Source: an uncultured Synechococcaceae cyanobacterium
GTDB lineage: Bacteria > Cyanobacteriota > Cyanobacteriia > PCC-6307 > Cyanobiaceae
Assembly: GCA_902537395.1 (NCBI GenBank)
Contig: CACBBE010000004.1
Span: 1-53,708 of the forward strand
Reading direction: 5' to 3'
Length of the DNA: 53,708 nt
This document shows, one piece after another, positions 20,560 through 27,070 of the stretch; position 1 is the stretch's first letter, and the number at the start of each line of letters is the position of its first letter. The notes beneath the pieces were generated by a model, which was not told the DNA's origin, ran no database searches, and was given only the letters and a program-made list of their open reading frames with translations. The position numbers and the translations under genes are program-made.

Positions 20560-20584
20560 AAATATTCAATTATCTAATAAACCA

Positions 20585-21259
20585 ATGAGAAAAATTATTT
20601 CAAGAAAAGATGCTATTGCAAAAGGGATGAATCGCTACTTTACAGGAAAGGAATGTAAAAATAATCATATTGATGAGAGATCAGTAATTGATTGGGCTTG
20701 CGTATCTTGCAGAAACGAAATAAGACGAAAAACACATATTAAAAATATTGAAAAAGACAAAGCAAGAGACGCAAAATACTATCAAGAAAATAAGGAAAGA
20801 TTAGATGAAGTAAATAAGCAATGGAGAAAAGATAATCCTGAAGCATGCAAGAAACATAGTAGGCAAAGTTTTTTAAATAATCCTGCGAGGGTTGATTTAC
20901 ATACCAAAGCAAGGAGAGCTCATACAAAAATTAATCTCAGCAAAGATGAGAAAAAAAGAATGCACGACATTATTAATACAGTTAGGGAGATAAATAGATT
21001 AGCTGGAGAAGTAGTTGTTCATAGGGATCACATCTTGCCATTGAACCCTGTACACCATATAACTAAAAAACCTTTACCTATTAAAGGTATGGATCATCCT
21101 GATAATTGCCAAATACTTAGTGCAACGGAAAACATGGAAAAAGGGAATAAATTCAGACCTGTAGATCAATTACTTTTTTTAGAAAGAATGAACTTTTTAA
21201 AGCCCTTAACAAATAAAAACTTTTATGAGGAATTAAGTATTAAAAAGAAAAATGTATAA
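20585..21259 (+). CDS. HNH endonuclease
   Basis: A 224-residue protein. Near the N-terminus, GKECKNNHID and WACVSCRNEIRR suggest a zinc knuckle. A charged helical middle follows (KARDAKYYQENKERLDE). The C-terminal HNH core reads VVVHRDHILPLNP, then HPDNCQILSATENMEKGNKF. Such nucleases are frequent in phages and integrative elements, as homing nucleases or in packaging. First gene of a five-gene plus-strand run whose members overlap or abut. Confidence 0.8.
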   Translation: MRKIISRKDAIAKGMNRYFTGKECKNNHIDERSVIDWACVSCRNEIRRKTHIKNIEKDKARDAKYYQENKERLDEVNKQWRKDNPEACKKHSRQSFLNNPARVDLHTKARRAHTKINLSKDEKKRMHDIINTVREINRLAGEVVVHRDHILPLNPVHHITKKPLPIKGMDHPDNCQILSATENMEKGNKFRPVDQLLFLERMNFLKPLTNKNFYEELSIKKKNV

Positions 21260-21428
21260 AGAAAAAGAATCAACAAAACTACTTCGACTGATTCTTTCAA
21301 TAAGAAATGATTTAGATCAAATCCAGCATTCGGAAACTTGTAAGTTTCTCGAAGTAAGAAGATTAGAGCAATTAGACAAAGCGTTTACCGCAAGCTTATT
21401 CCATACCCTTATAGATGAAGTCGTATGA
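21252..21428 (+). CDS. Small helical protein, 58 aa
   Basis: MYKEKESTKLLRLILSIRND to HTLIDEVV, soluble, strongly helical, one cysteine. Its start overlaps the HNH stop by 8 bp and its stop overlaps the next ATG by 4 bp (ATGA), so the three genes are translationally coupled. Unknown function; a regulator or nuclease partner is possible. Confidence 0.65.
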   Translation: MYKEKESTKLLRLILSIRNDLDQIQHSETCKFLEVRRLEQLDKAFTASLFHTLIDEVV

Positions 21429-21637
21429 AAAACCTACCAACCGCTGACAGATTTTCTACCAAAATCCTTAAAGACCTTTCAAGAAACCGAGAGGAGCTTT
21501 TAGAAATAGAGTCCTCGGATAGACCATTCACTCACCTAATTGACCCACTATTAGCTCGTGATAGACAACTCTCAGAAATGCTAGTTGATTGTCTAATCCA
21601 TGAACTTGATTTAAAAAAAGATGAGGTAAAAGAATGA
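21425..21637 (+). CDS. Small charged protein, 70 aa
   Basis: MKNLPTADRFSTKILKDLSR to HELDLKKDEVKE, soluble and helical with no cysteine cluster besides one Cys. It overlaps both neighbours by 4 bp (ATGA at each junction). It resembles the preceding 58-residue protein in size and helix pattern, but I see no clear sequence identity. Unknown function. Confidence 0.65.
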   Translation: MKNLPTADRFSTKILKDLSRNREELLEIESSDRPFTHLIDPLLARDRQLSEMLVDCLIHELDLKKDEVKE

Positions 21638-22044
21638 AGAGATTTGCGCTTGCACTTGTATTATTTTCTAGTCCTGTGTTGGCTGAAAAATATACCATTT
21701 ACACAACTGAAAGACCACCTAGTTCTTGGTCGGGAATAATTGATTCTGAAGGATATTATTATTGGTTCACTAATGGTATTCCTCCTGCTGAGAAACATAA
21801 GTGCGATATACTTTCTCAAGGTTGTTGGATAAAGACCAATGAAAAAGCGGAAATAATAAATAAAGATATTATCAAAGTTAATAGATATGGAACAGAGAGA
21901 TACTTCTGTTCAGAAGAGCATATACAAGCTCGAAAAAAGGCTGACCCAAAACCTGTACTTCGGCGTGGTGGTGGTTACATGGATTATGGATATGGAATCT
22001 GTACTAAAAATGGTTGGGTAACAAAAAGTTTAGACGATTTATAA
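21634..22044 (+). CDS. Secreted protein, 136 aa
   Basis: Signal peptide MKRFALALVLFSSPVLA with cleavage likely before EKYTIY. The mature domain is aromatic-rich (GYYYWFTNG) with cysteines in HKCDILSQGCW, RYFCSEE and GICTKNGW, plausibly two disulfides. No family recognised. The start overlaps the previous stop; the stop is followed immediately by the ATG of the next secreted protein. Confidence 0.7.
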   Translation: MKRFALALVLFSSPVLAEKYTIYTTERPPSSWSGIIDSEGYYYWFTNGIPPAEKHKCDILSQGCWIKTNEKAEIINKDIIKVNRYGTERYFCSEEHIQARKKADPKPVLRRGGGYMDYGYGICTKNGWVTKSLDDL

Positions 22045-22566
22045 ATGAAACGATTACTACTCCCACTACTAGCCGCTCTTGCTTTACCTACTGCTGTTTA
22101 TTCAACAACAGTAATTGAGCCTGAACCTAGATCTCAAATTTTAAATAATCCATTTGAAAGATTAGGAAAAGAGGCTAAATTTGATTGCAAAGAATTTGGA
22201 GACGATAGTTGTTTCTCAAGATTTATTGCGATGAGCGCTTGTACTTTTGCCCAAAGCATCAATAGCGATAAGACGGTTAAAGAGTCTTTAGATATTGCAG
22301 ATGATTTGTTTTATCTACTTGCTTCAGGTCATGGATTAGACATTAATGACATTTTTGACGACAAAGATTTGGTTAAACAAGATATCAGAGTTGAAACGAT
22401 TGCACGAGTTAATCTATGCAACGAATGGGCTAAAGAAGCAATTCCAAAAATTGTTTTAGAAAGAACTGGCAAACCAGCAACGCCAGAATTTATTGAAGGT
22501 GCGACAAGGACTTTTGGTATGTGGTGGTTGAGTAGTCTTGAAGGTGTGAAAAGGAGAGGATACTAA
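22045..22566 (+). CDS. Secreted protein with shared signal peptide, 173 aa
   Basis: Signal peptide MKRLLLPLLAALALPTAVYS, about 85 percent identical to that at 15640 although the mature domains are unrelated. The mature part, about 150 residues, has FDCKEFGDDSCFSRF, SACTFAQS and NLCNEWAKE cysteines and ends with a GMWWLSSLEGVKRRGY tail. Last gene of the HNH-led plus-strand run, starting exactly at the preceding stop. Unknown function, periplasmic. Confidence 0.7.
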   Translation: MKRLLLPLLAALALPTAVYSTTVIEPEPRSQILNNPFERLGKEAKFDCKEFGDDSCFSRFIAMSACTFAQSINSDKTVKESLDIADDLFYLLASGHGLDINDIFDDKDLVKQDIRVETIARVNLCNEWAKEAIPKIVLERTGKPATPEFIEGATRTFGMWWLSSLEGVKRRGY

Positions 22567-22606
22567 GAAAGATCTTTAATTACATCATCTCTAAGTAATC
22601 GTTTCA

Positions 22607-22888
22607 TTAACGATATAGAGCAACTGTTTCATCTAAATCTGCACAAGGTTCAATAGTAATCTCCATTAATTCTCTCCAAGGTCTCCATTGACGCCAAATA
22701 GTTTCTAGAGAATCCGTATCTACCACAGAGTAACCGTTTCCATGTTGAGGTAAGAAAATCCAAGATTTAACGTCATATCCCTCTGGTCTATTTTGTGGAC
22801 CTCCTTTGTCGTACCATTCAGTTAGCATTTTCGCCCCTTTCTCTTGTGCGTTTGCATCAGAGAATTTATAAGAAATTAGAAACAACAT
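22607..22888 (-). CDS. DUF3303 family protein
   Basis: A 93-residue ferredoxin-like (dabb-type) small protein: MLFLISYKFSDANAQEKGAK, QNRPEGYDVKSWIFLPQHGN, YSVVDTDSLETIWRQW and LMEITIEPC. DUF3303 is a family of unknown function. There is no Shine-Dalgarno before the ATG, only the T-run of leader element P ending 4 bp upstream. A 14-codon remnant MKRLLRDDVIKDLS overlaps its stop (TAATG) at 22607-22563. Confidence 0.75.
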   Translation of the reverse strand: MLFLISYKFSDANAQEKGAKMLTEWYDKGGPQNRPEGYDVKSWIFLPQHGNGYSVVDTDSLETIWRQWRPWRELMEITIEPCADLDETVALYR

Positions 22889-22892
22889 AAAT

Positions 22893-22937
22893 AAAAAAAG
22901 GAGCTAATTGCTCCCTAGTGTAGATCGACTGTCAATC
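22893..22937 (-). promoter_or_regulatory. Leader/terminator element P, copy 2
   Basis: Minus strand: GATTGACAGTCGATCTACAC, perfect hairpin GGAGC-AATTA-GCTCC, then T7 directly before the DUF3303 start. It lies between the stop of the 45-residue gene (22947) and that start, so it could terminate the first and/or lead the second. Confidence 0.6.
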
Positions 22938-22946
22938 AATAACAGA

Positions 22947-23084
22947 CTACATCATCTCGTAGTTCTCGAATTTAGTTTTTAGCTTTGCTGCTTTATGTAT
23001 TAGTCCAACTGCTTCTTTTCTTCCAGTAGCTTGTTGCGCCTGATGCATTAATTCAGCATATTTTTTTACGATTTTCTTTTGCAT
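22947..23084 (-). CDS. Small basic helical protein, 45 aa
   Basis: MQKKIVKKYAELMHQAQQAT to FENYEMM. Highly basic amphipathic helix pattern, no membrane segment. Codons look constrained, and I recall near-identical short proteins in other picocyanobacteria. Leader element P follows its stop by 10 bp and could act as terminator. Unknown function, perhaps nucleic-acid binding. Confidence 0.6.
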   Translation of the reverse strand: MQKKIVKKYAELMHQAQQATGRKEAVGLIHKAAKLKTKFENYEMM

Positions 23085-23341
23085 GGTTTAGATTAAATAA
23101 AGACCGTTTTTGAATCTCAAGCTGCAAGGAACAACCTTCAAAAGATAAGGAATCAACGGTAAAACCTCAGAGTCAACAAATTGGAACGGGTTAACTCGTG
23201 TGTAATATTTATAATCAATTAGCTAAATACCTGTTGGTATCTACGATTACATTGTTTTCAAATCCTGATTTATTTCAGTTTTATCTATTGGAGAAGATTT
23301 CTTTTTAAATATTGAGTGTGTTTTAATTCTTGAATCGATCT

Positions 23342-23491
23342 CTAATAATTTATGGTTGGCTTCAGTTGTATCCCTGCAACTGCCTCATGACAACCATGTA
23401 TTAATCCTAGGACTGCTTTAGTATTTATTGATTCAAAAAATATACCTCTTTCCGTACCTAATAGTTCCTCAAACCGACCTATAAATTTCAA
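23342..23491 (-). CDS. Possible 49-aa protein or gene remnant (TTG start)
   Basis: An open frame from TTG reads MKFIGRFEELLGTERGIFFE, then SINTKAVLGLIHGCHEAVAG to PTINY. It looks protein-like. Part of it (RFEE-LGTERG-FF) is repeated in frame at 25168 on the plus strand, where it soon stops. It may be a truncated gene whose 5' end was lost. Element Q coincides with this coding stretch, so coding and regulatory readings compete. Confidence 0.4.
   Translation of the reverse strand: MKFIGRFEELLGTERGIFFESINTKAVLGLIHGCHEAVAGIQLKPTINY
23442..23476 (+). promoter_or_regulatory. Recurrent element Q, copy 1
   Basis: ATACCTCTTTCCGTACCTAA, three bases, then GTTCCTCAAACCG lies upstream of the small gene at 23534. 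It recurs inverted at 25168-25202 and again at 29091-29127, each time upstream of a small-protein gene and in the same orientation relative to it. Confidence 0.5.
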
Positions 23492-23533
23492 GGCAATAGG
23501 AGGACAATATAGGCATAGATCTAGGAGGTCTAA

Positions 23534-23716
23534 ATGAAACTATTCAATCAATTCACTATCCTTCCAAGATACCTAAAAGCATTTAATTATGCTGGGAACA
23601 GAATGGAAGAAACAACAAGAAATCTTGATAGAGATAACCATTTATTTGAAGACTATTGGAAGAGGGAATGCAGAGAACACCCAACTAATCAGCATTGTTT
23701 AGTCTATTGCGATTAG
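23534..23716 (+). CDS. Small YWxxEC family protein, 60 aa (paralogue 1)
   Basis: Starts MKLFNQFTILPRYLKAFNYA and ends with the motif YWKRECREHPTNQHCLVYCD. It shares FT-hydrophobic N-terminus and C-terminal EC-x2-(H/Y)P-x-N-x2-(H/D)C-x4 motif with 28875 and 28525. The three-cysteine tail may bind metal or form disulfides. A strong RBS (AGGAGG) precedes the ATG. Unknown function. Confidence 0.65.
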   Translation: MKLFNQFTILPRYLKAFNYAGNRMEETTRNLDRDNHLFEDYWKRECREHPTNQHCLVYCD

Positions 23717-23784
23717 CTAATCATGCCCCTCTTTCATAGGAGCAATAAGTTAGATATAAATGGTTTAAGGACTTGTCCTTTTCG

Positions 23785-23801
23785 TAAGGACTTGAACCTC
23801 A
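23785..23801 (-). tRNA. tRNA T-arm-like remnant (partial, not a full tRNA)
   Basis: On the minus strand TGAGG-TTCAAGT-CCTTA is a textbook T-stem and T-loop, followed by CGAAAAGG like a 3' acceptor strand. I cannot fold a complete tRNA around it. An inverted TAGGAGC/GCTCCTA pair (23737-23743, 23823-23829) encloses it. The truncated recombinase 130 bp away makes a tRNA-derived attachment site plausible. Confidence 0.35.
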
Positions 23802-23933
23802 CGGTTTCAAGGTTAACTCCGCGCTCCTACACACGAGTACAAAAACCTTTTTCATTAATGAAGATCTCTTCTAAGACACTTAGCTTGCTGCTTAATGTAG
23901 CTTTCGTGCTTTGTGTCTTTGTCATTTAAAGGA

Positions 23934-24185
23934 TTATTCGTCAAAGAGGCTGATAGTCTCGGGATTGCCTTTCTTCGAACCGAACTCAATATCGGTTAAT
24001 TCCTTAGTCCTCTTCCTTATGTCTATTCGTTCATAAGTCTGCATGATTGTGGCTACCGAGTTACCACATATTCGAGCTAATAAATAAGCATCAGTACCTC
24101 TCAAGATATGATTCTCGATAAATGTTGAACGCATCGAATATAAGGTATATGGACGATATAAAGAGACTTTATAAATTTTTGTCAA
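23934..24185 (-). pseudogene. Truncated tyrosine recombinase (C-terminal fragment)
   Basis: 83 residues covering only the catalytic C-terminus. LYSMRSTFIENHILRGTDAY keeps the box II arginine (RSTF), ARICGNSVATIMQTYERIDI keeps the G-(N for H)-S and the catalytic tyrosine (TYERI). Intact enzymes have about 300-400 residues; the N-terminal and core-binding domains and the first catalytic Arg are missing. The TTG start is arbitrary. It resembles integrases of Prochlorococcus integrative elements. Confidence 0.7.
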
Positions 24186-24250
24186 ATTATCAGCTACTCA
24201 CACTTGGGCTTTTTATGTAACATAATAAGTTTACATAAAGTAACAATTAA

Positions 24251-24445
24251 ATGAAAAGACTTTTCCCTTATATTGCCTTTGCATGTTTAACTGGTTTTAC
24301 GGCTACAACCGGTTTACCTGTTATTGCCGGCGGTTGTAGTAGCCACATGAACAAAAAAGCCGAAATCAAATGCGCTGAAGATGATACTGAGTGTCAAATT
24401 GAAAAAGCCGAAAAGTTTGATTTAAGAGATTCACTCAAGTCATAA
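24251..24445 (+). CDS. Small secreted/lipoprotein-like protein, 64 aa
   Basis: Signal peptide MKRLFPYIAFACLTGFTATT followed by VIAGGCSSHMNKK. The GGC could be an atypical lipobox or the start of a disulfide-rich mature peptide with KCAEDDTECQIEK. The mature part is about 35 residues and acidic. The start is followed by a 34-codon membrane peptide gene 4 bp after its stop. Function unknown. Confidence 0.65.
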   Translation: MKRLFPYIAFACLTGFTATTGLPVIAGGCSSHMNKKAEIKCAEDDTECQIEKAEKFDLRDSLKS

Positions 24446-24449
24446 ACTT

Positions 24450-24554
24450 ATGACTCAAATCAGTTTTTTTATGAACTCTGCCCCAAGAGATTTAATTGAG
24501 TTCGTATTGTTCTCTGCTATTGGCTTTACTGCTGGATTATTGGGATTAATTTAG
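24450..24554 (+). CDS. Small membrane peptide, 34 aa
   Basis: MTQISFFMNSAPRDLIEFVL, then FSAIGFTAGLLGLI: one C-terminal transmembrane helix with Gly-rich face. It begins 4 bp after the previous stop and is probably co-translated. No family recognised; the size is typical of accessory subunits of photosynthetic complexes, but that is only analogy. Confidence 0.5.
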   Translation: MTQISFFMNSAPRDLIEFVLFSAIGFTAGLLGLI

Positions 24555-24564
24555 GTATAGAAAA

Positions 24565-24657
24565 TTGGCTCATTCTTTTTTTCTCTTAACCTTTTCAAGT
24601 CTTTCTTTCTTTTATGTGATGGCTTGCTTATGGAGAGATTTAATTAATCAAAAGTAA
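24565..24657 (+). CDS. Possible membrane peptide, 30 aa (TTG start)
   Basis: From TTG the frame reads MAHSFFLLTFSSLSFFYVMA then CLWRDLINQK, one hydrophobic helix. It lies 10 bp after the preceding small gene. No ribosome-binding site is clear, so it may be chance in AT-rich DNA. Confidence 0.3.
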   Translation: MAHSFFLLTFSSLSFFYVMACLWRDLINQK

Positions 24658-24672
24658 AAATTTTTTTTTAAA

Positions 24673-24915
24673 TTACCTTTTATAGATAAATTTTTGTATG
24701 TCTTCGAATAGATTAGATTTTGATTTAAAAAATCCATTACTTTTTAAATAAGATTTTCCTTTTTCTATATTTTCAATTCTTTTTTCATAAGAATTTTCAT
24801 CGTAATTTTTTTGCATTAAAAAAATAGTCGGACTCTTATTCTGAATAATGCTGACAAAAAAGCGGTTACCTTTAATACAAAATTTAAATTCTTTTATGAA
24901 TTGCTTCTCATTCAA
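24673..24915 (-). CDS. Hypothetical protein, 80 aa
   Basis: MNEKQFIKEFKFCIKGNRFF to DIQKFIYKR. Lysine-rich soluble protein with a short beta-like N-terminal region (FCIKGNRFFVSIIQN) and a helical C-terminus. No family known to me. It is the second of two minus-strand genes, 38 bp after the 45-residue gene at 24953. Confidence 0.5.
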   Translation of the reverse strand: MNEKQFIKEFKFCIKGNRFFVSIIQNKSPTIFLMQKNYDENSYEKRIENIEKGKSYLKSNGFFKSKSNLFEDIQKFIYKR

Positions 24916-24952
24916 ACTTAAGATCTAATAAAAAAGAGTCTTTCTTAAATTT

Positions 24953-25090
24953 CTAAGAATGTTTTGATATTTTGTTCTTCATGTCCTCAATAATATTAAT
25001 TAATTTGTCTAACCATTCTGTATTATCTTCTGGTTTTAAATATGTAATTTTTGGTTGATTAATTTCAAGAGTCTCAAAATCTCCACTCAT
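24953..25090 (-). CDS. Small protein, 45 aa
   Basis: MSGDFETLEINQPKITYLKP to KISKHS. A clear ribosome-binding site AAAAGGAG lies 7 bp before the ATG, and element Q lies about 80 bp upstream. Soluble, acidic N-terminus and helical C-terminus. Unknown function. Confidence 0.6.
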   Translation of the reverse strand: MSGDFETLEINQPKITYLKPEDNTEWLDKLINIIEDMKNKISKHS

Positions 25091-25167
25091 AAATTCTCCT
25101 TTTATATTTGTATAACTACTTATTTGTTCTAATTGATTTGACTAAAACACTGCGTATCTAATGTGTG

Positions 25168-25202
25168 CGGTTTGAGGAACATTTAGGTACGGAAAGAGGT
25201 AT
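25168..25202 (-). promoter_or_regulatory. Recurrent element Q, copy 2
   Basis: On the minus strand ATACCTCTTTCCGTACCTAA, ATGTTCCTCAAACCG, then CACACAT. It matches copy 1 at 33 of 35 positions and extends to CACACAT like copy 3. It lies upstream of the 45-residue gene at 25090. Confidence 0.5.
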
Positions 25203-25317
25203 GTTTTTTTTTGTCATTTAAATCTTTGGCTGACCTAAATTAGAAATATGGTTGTCATAAGTCAGTTGCGTTGCTACAACTTAAATCAACCATAAACTTT
25301 AAATTGCATTTAATAAA

Positions 25318-25500
25318 ATGACTTACTACAGTTGCTTTGATCAAAAAGGAAACATAATTGCTCGCTGTCAGACTAAAGAAGATATAAATGTTCTTAAGAA
25401 AATGGGCAGACCAATAATGGAAATAAAAGAAATGAAAAAAGAGGAATCAGTTGTTTGTTCTCTAACTGGTAGTCCATCCGATTACAACGACGATTATTAA
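25318..25500 (+). CDS. Small protein, 60 aa
   Basis: MTYYSCFDQKGNIIARCQTK to SPSDYNDDY. A compact soluble N-terminal unit (YYSCFDQKGNIIARC) followed by a basic helix and an acidic tail. Similar orphan proteins occur in Prochlorococcus as I remember them; no function. It is followed by the pseudogene remnant at 25524. Confidence 0.6.
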   Translation: MTYYSCFDQKGNIIARCQTKEDINVLKKMGRPIMEIKEMKKEESVVCSLTGSPSDYNDDY

Positions 25501-25523
25501 GAGTATGACTCAATGTTGGATGG

Positions 25524-25752
25524 ATGTTTTTAAAAGTAAATGTTTGGAAAAAATCAGGAATTCCTTTTGCTATTACTGATGGCTTAACTGTTTATGCCCC
25601 AGATTCTCAAAAAAAGTTTTTTAGATGATCTTATTCTTGACCATTATCAAGATTTAACGGGAGGAGGATTTTTAATAAGTGCTTCAAAAGGTGCTACAAA
25701 AAGTTCATGTGGATCAGGTTTTAAATTTATAAAATATCAGTTGCAATTTTAA
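25524..25752 (+). pseudogene. HesB/IscA-like (A-type Fe-S carrier) remnant with frameshift
   Basis: Frame 1 reads MFLKVNVWKKSGIPFAITDG, LTVYAPDSQKKF, then shifts by one base within a A7/G/T6 homopolymer run near 25611-25625. It continues LDDLILDHYQDLTGGGFLIS and SCGSGFKF. This order (DG-x-V, S-x5-L, LD-x2-Q-x-L-x-G-GF, SCGxGF) matches A-type iron-sulfur carriers. The N-terminal third is absent and of the three conserved cysteines only one remains, so it is probably dead. Confidence 0.55.
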
Positions 25753-25778
25753 TATGGTGCAAGTAATAAGTTTTTAAT

Positions 25779-25964
25779 TTATTCCCAAGTTTTCATATCA
25801 GAGAAGTCGCTCGCTATTGCATGAAGCATCCCTCCTACAAATGACCTTGGACAACCAAGTTTGTTAACTAAAACTTCTGATTGTTTTTTGATATCTTCCC
25901 ATGTAGGTCTGATATCCTCATTTATTTGTTTAAGACTAGGTTTAAATTCTTCAGAATCACTCAT
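25779..25964 (-). CDS. Small protein with 3' end shared with SnoaL-like gene, 61 aa
   Basis: MSDSEEFKPSLKQINEDIRP to FSDMKTWE, soluble. The middle (WEDIKKQSEVLVNKLGCPRS) is helical. The last seven codons and downstream bases (25777-25801) are identical over 25 bp to the end of the SnoaL-like gene at 19017, although the proteins are otherwise unrelated, so the 3' end was probably acquired by recombination. Confidence 0.55.
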   Translation of the reverse strand: MSDSEEFKPSLKQINEDIRPTWEDIKKQSEVLVNKLGCPRSFVGGMLHAIASDFSDMKTWE

Positions 25965-25990
25965 ATAAAAATGTATTAACTTATTAAAAA

Positions 25991-26146
25991 TTACAAAATA
26001 AATTCTTTTGAAATTATTCTAAGCTGATTTAAATTCAGATTATTTAAATAATTATTTGCAATCAATTTTTCCTCATTAATTTCGAGATCTTTAATCTCAG
26101 AAATAATGCTATTAGATATTAAATCAATTAAATGTTCTTTATCCAT
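25991..26146 (-). CDS. 51-aa small protein (paralogue of 46551-46706)
   Basis: MDKEHLIDLISNSIISEIKD to LNLNQLRIISKEFIL. The distant gene at 46551-46706 has exactly the same length and conserves MDK-HLIDLISNS, LNL-QLR and SKEFIL. Conservation at the protein level supports both as genuine. Soluble helical protein, function unknown. It lies 27 bp upstream of the 61-residue gene. Confidence 0.7.
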   Translation of the reverse strand: MDKEHLIDLISNSIISEIKDLEINEEKLIANNYLNNLNLNQLRIISKEFIL

Positions 26147-26730
26147 TACTTATATATAAACCTAAAACAAACATTAATTATTTAAAGTCTTCAACTCAAC
26201 ATATAAGTAAAAATACTTAGATAAATAGAAAACTCATAGGTTAGTTAAATCACTTTAATAGTTTGAAATTCCAAGGCAGTTTTAATAACATCAATATCAT
26301 ACATTTTGGTAGAAATAAACCTAATGAGTTTTAATTCTAAAAACCTATTCGTTTTTGGCAATCAATATCTAAAAAGCAAATCACCACTATTAACGTTTGT
26401 CCATTTCTCTTTCATTTGTTTTAAGTAAAAATTTTTGCCGAAAAAAAGAGGTTTTATTCCTCTAAGTTTAAATCTACTTTCAATGTAAATTTTCCTTATT
26501 CAGTTTTATAAATTAAATCTTAAATTAAGTAGAGAAACTTATATAGGAGTTGTTTATGTATAAGTTATATAAATCAAATTAAGTAGTCTTTTTTACCAAT
26601 TAAATGTACCTGTTGCTAAATACATATATTTGTCCCTGAAATGCCTCTAAAAACCTCTTTTTCTTGAAATAAAGATTGACAAGACATTCATAAAAAAAAC
26701 TTTTATAAAACATTAACTTCTTTTATAAAT
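26147..26730. other. Intergenic region with decayed element P (copy 4)
   Basis: No convincing gene over 584 bp. At 26441-26485 the minus strand carries a diverged element P: CATTGAAAGTAGATTTAAAC, hairpin GAGG-AATAAAA-CCTC and T7. Otherwise AT-rich sequence with nothing recognisable. Confidence 0.5.
26441..26485 (-). promoter_or_regulatory. Leader/terminator element P, copy 4 (diverged)
   Basis: The hairpin and T7 tract are kept and the TAAACTTAGAGG junction matches copy 3. The GATTGACAG box has decayed to CATTGAAAG. No gene starts directly downstream; an 18-codon frame begins about 30 bp further. Confidence 0.45.
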
Positions 26731-27039
26731 ATGTTTCTAACCAACAAGACTCGTTTAAAAATTAAGGATATAGTAAAGAGGATTTCATTAAATGAACCTG
26801 TCGCATTGGAAGAAAGAATTTATGTAGAAAAGTTTGCAAAACATAATTCAACTATATGGACATGGCTTAAGAAAGCTAATAGCTTGAGGAGATATGGCAA
26901 GCAAAAATCAGATGGAATAAATGGACTTATCCAAAATCTTGGCCTTGATGGTTTAGAGACTGAAAATCATTTCGATCCCAAAAATGATGATCTTGCTGAT
27001 TGGTTTAGTGGATCTCCTGATTGGGTGAGGAGGAGCTAA
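26731..27039 (+). CDS. Conserved hypothetical protein, 102 aa
   Basis: MFLTNKTRLKIKDIVKRISL, then ERIYVEKFAKHNSTIWTWLK, ending DLADWFSGSPDWVRRS. Soluble, with a helical basic N-terminus and an acidic Trp-containing tail. I believe similar proteins occur in marine picocyanobacteria, without a known function. It converges on the LOG-family gene with a 31-bp gap. Confidence 0.65.
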   Translation: MFLTNKTRLKIKDIVKRISLNEPVALEERIYVEKFAKHNSTIWTWLKKANSLRRYGKQKSDGINGLIQNLGLDGLETENHFDPKNDDLADWFSGSPDWVRRS

Positions 27040-27070
27040 TTGCCCTTCGTTTAAAATAATTAGCTTACCT

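Larger units (their letters stand above)
19401..20584. other. 1.18-kb non-coding repeat tract upstream of HNH operon
   Basis: No convincing gene in either strand. It contains a pair of 58/59-bp direct repeats, a degenerate 25-bp tandem, a pair of about 105-bp direct repeats with internal hairpins, two DnaA-box-like sites and a 12-bp inverted repeat. It is also locally richer in G+C around 19.6-19.9 kb than its surroundings. Confidence 0.7.
23085..23533. other. Intergenic region with a possible TTG-start micro-gene
   Basis: About 450 bp. It contains the minus-strand 49-codon frame at 23342-23491 (listed) and element Q copy 1 (23442-23476). A good ribosome-binding site, CTAGGAGG, sits just before the plus-strand gene at 23534. 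Nothing else recognised. Confidence 0.5.

Noticed and set aside
19401-20584. Transposable element with terminal inverted repeats
   Set aside because: The 12-bp inverted repeat encloses only about 70 bp and no transposase is present.
23723-23929. 68-codon plus-strand frame over the tRNA-like remnant
   Set aside because: It runs through the T-arm and inverted repeat; only the last 23 codons (MKISSKTLSLLL...) resemble a membrane peptide, which is not enough.
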